Shown here: piece by piece, positions 63,382 through 64,000 of the stretch | Layout: every line of letters begins with the position of its first letter | Numbering within the stretch: the stretch's first letter is position 1 | DNA from: Pseudomonas sp. RIT-PI-r | GTDB lineage: Bacteria; Pseudomonadota; Gammaproteobacteria; Pseudomonadales; Pseudomonadaceae | NCBI RefSeq assembly: GCF_001297015.1 | Contig: NZ_LIGE01000025.1 | Location: 434,001 to 498,000 of the forward strand | Direction: 5' to 3' | DNA length: 64,000 nt | Position numbers and translations under genes: made by a program | The notes under the pieces: generated by a model | What the model was told of the DNA's origin: nothing | What the model saw: the letters and a program-made list of their open reading frames with translations, nothing else | Database searches by the model: none

Positions 63382-63439
63382 GTGAACAACCCAGCCTTCT
63401 AAAAATGCCCTCGCGACACGCCTTTTTTGGCGCGTGTCT
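63382..63439 (+). promoter_or_regulatory. Possible leader peptide and hairpin before the ABC-F gene
   Basis: GTG at 63382 opens a six-codon frame (MNNPAF, stop 63400-63402) with AGGA about 11 bases before it. An imperfect hairpin GACACGCC-T6-GGCGCGTGTC follows at 63414-63439, then the SD TTGGAGG of the ABC-F gene. A short peptide followed by a hairpin is the plan of ribosome-mediated attenuators that control some antibiotic-resistance ABC-F genes. This is speculative. Confidence 0.3.
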
Positions 63440-63467
63440 GTTTTCACGAGATTTTTTGGAGGTGCCG

Positions 63468-64000
63468 ATGACTCACGTCTCGCGTACGCGCGCACTCGTC
63501 TCCCTGAATCAATCGAGCTTTCATTTTGCCAATGGCGGGATGATTTTCGACGCCCTGAATCTGAAGTTCGATCAACTGCCAACCGCTATCGTTGGCCGCC
63601 ACGGGGTCGGCAAAAGCGTGCTCGCACGCCTGATTGCCGGATATTTGCGCCCTACTGCCGGCACGGTCACACGCTGTGCAACCGTGCATTACGTTGCACA
63701 ATCGTTCATCGCCCAACCAGGGCAGACCGTTGCCGAGGCGACAGGCAGCGCCACGGTACTGGCAGCACTGCAAAGGATAAATGAAGGTCGGGCCTCGGCT
63801 GCCGATTTCGACCTTGCCGCAGAGCGCTGGGATCTGCCGGACCGCCTGCGCAACAGTCTCGACGAAGCCGGCCTCGGCGATATCGCAACCACCGATCTGA
63901 CGGAGCGCCTCAGCGGCGGCCAACAGGCGAAAGTCGCCCTGATCGGCGCGCTGGTGAGCGACGCACAATTGCTGGTGCTCGATGAGCCGAGCAATCACCT
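63468..64000 (+). CDS. ABC-F family ATPase (3' end outside window)
   Basis: The first 177 codons of an ABC-F protein starting at 63468 with a good SD (GGAGG). Walker A is GRHGVGKS, the signature LSGGQQAKVALIGAL and Walker B LLVLDEPSNHL, where SNHL/TNHL is typical of ABC-F. No membrane segments are present. ABC-F proteins act on ribosomes as translation factors or in antibiotic protection rather than transport. The linker that would tell EttA, Uup or resistance types apart lies beyond the edge. Confidence 0.88.
   Translation, partial: MTHVSRTRALVSLNQSSFHFANGGMIFDALNLKFDQLPTAIVGRHGVGKSVLARLIAGYLRPTAGTVTRCATVHYVAQSFIAQPGQTVAEATGSATVLAALQRINEGRASAADFDLAAERWDLPDRLRNSLDEAGLGDIATTDLTERLSGGQQAKVALIGALVSDAQLLVLDEPSNH

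Overview
The window reads as chromosome from a member of the Pseudomonas fluorescens group. The evidence is gene content (hpd, ptxS-kguEKTD, aruH, mvaT/mvaU-type xenogeneic silencer, sfnG), high G+C coding sequence in most of the window, and at least thirteen short inverted-repeat REP/REPIN elements of three or four sequence families. No replication origin, prophage, CRISPR array, tRNA or rRNA gene was seen.

Layout. 0-14.5 kb: an edge-truncated sfnG dimethylsulfone monooxygenase with a -24/-12 type promoter, a TSUP transporter, an ech-nudC pair, a methyltransferase, a TPR/sigma/anti-sigma operon, pncA, an RstBA-like two-component system beside a two-gene RND efflux pump, and a DUF1345 membrane protein. 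14.55-21.13 kb: a visibly A/T-richer accessory block with an unknown 152-residue protein, a pertactin-type autotransporter and a 1029-residue unknown protein built of Ig-like modules. The two unknown genes each have the same dyad, CTGTCA-N4-TGACAG, placed 33-34 bases (centre to centre) upstream of a -10-like hexamer. That geometry fits a LuxR-family quorum-sensing box, and it is the most interesting signal here.

21.2-26.6 kb: the 2-ketogluconate cluster ptxS-kguE-kguK-kguT-kguD with two perfect PtxS operators. 26.7-36.2 kb: aruH, a chemoreceptor, a glycerate kinase/CdaR/MFS set for sugar diacids, an aldo/keto reductase and RarD. 36.2-41.7 kb: hpd, a DMT transporter divergent from a LysR regulator, a CSS-EAL phosphodiesterase and an MvaT/MvaU protein. 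41.9-50.2 kb: gloA, ahpF, ahpC, a tyrosine recombinase divergent from a KfrA-like coiled-coil protein, gor and galU. 50.4-64 kb: several very small genes, a broken 2OG-Fe(II) oxygenase, alkB-ada (with an unusual Ada), an acuI-like reductase, a large Trp/Gly-rich secreted protein, a nitronate monooxygenase, modABC behind a perfect ModE box, topoisomerase IB and an edge-truncated ABC-F gene with a possible leader peptide and hairpin.

Start sites were chosen from Shine-Dalgarno spacing and family alignment, so several proteins begin inside longer open frames. All assignments come from reading the sequence and remembered family features. No database search was run.
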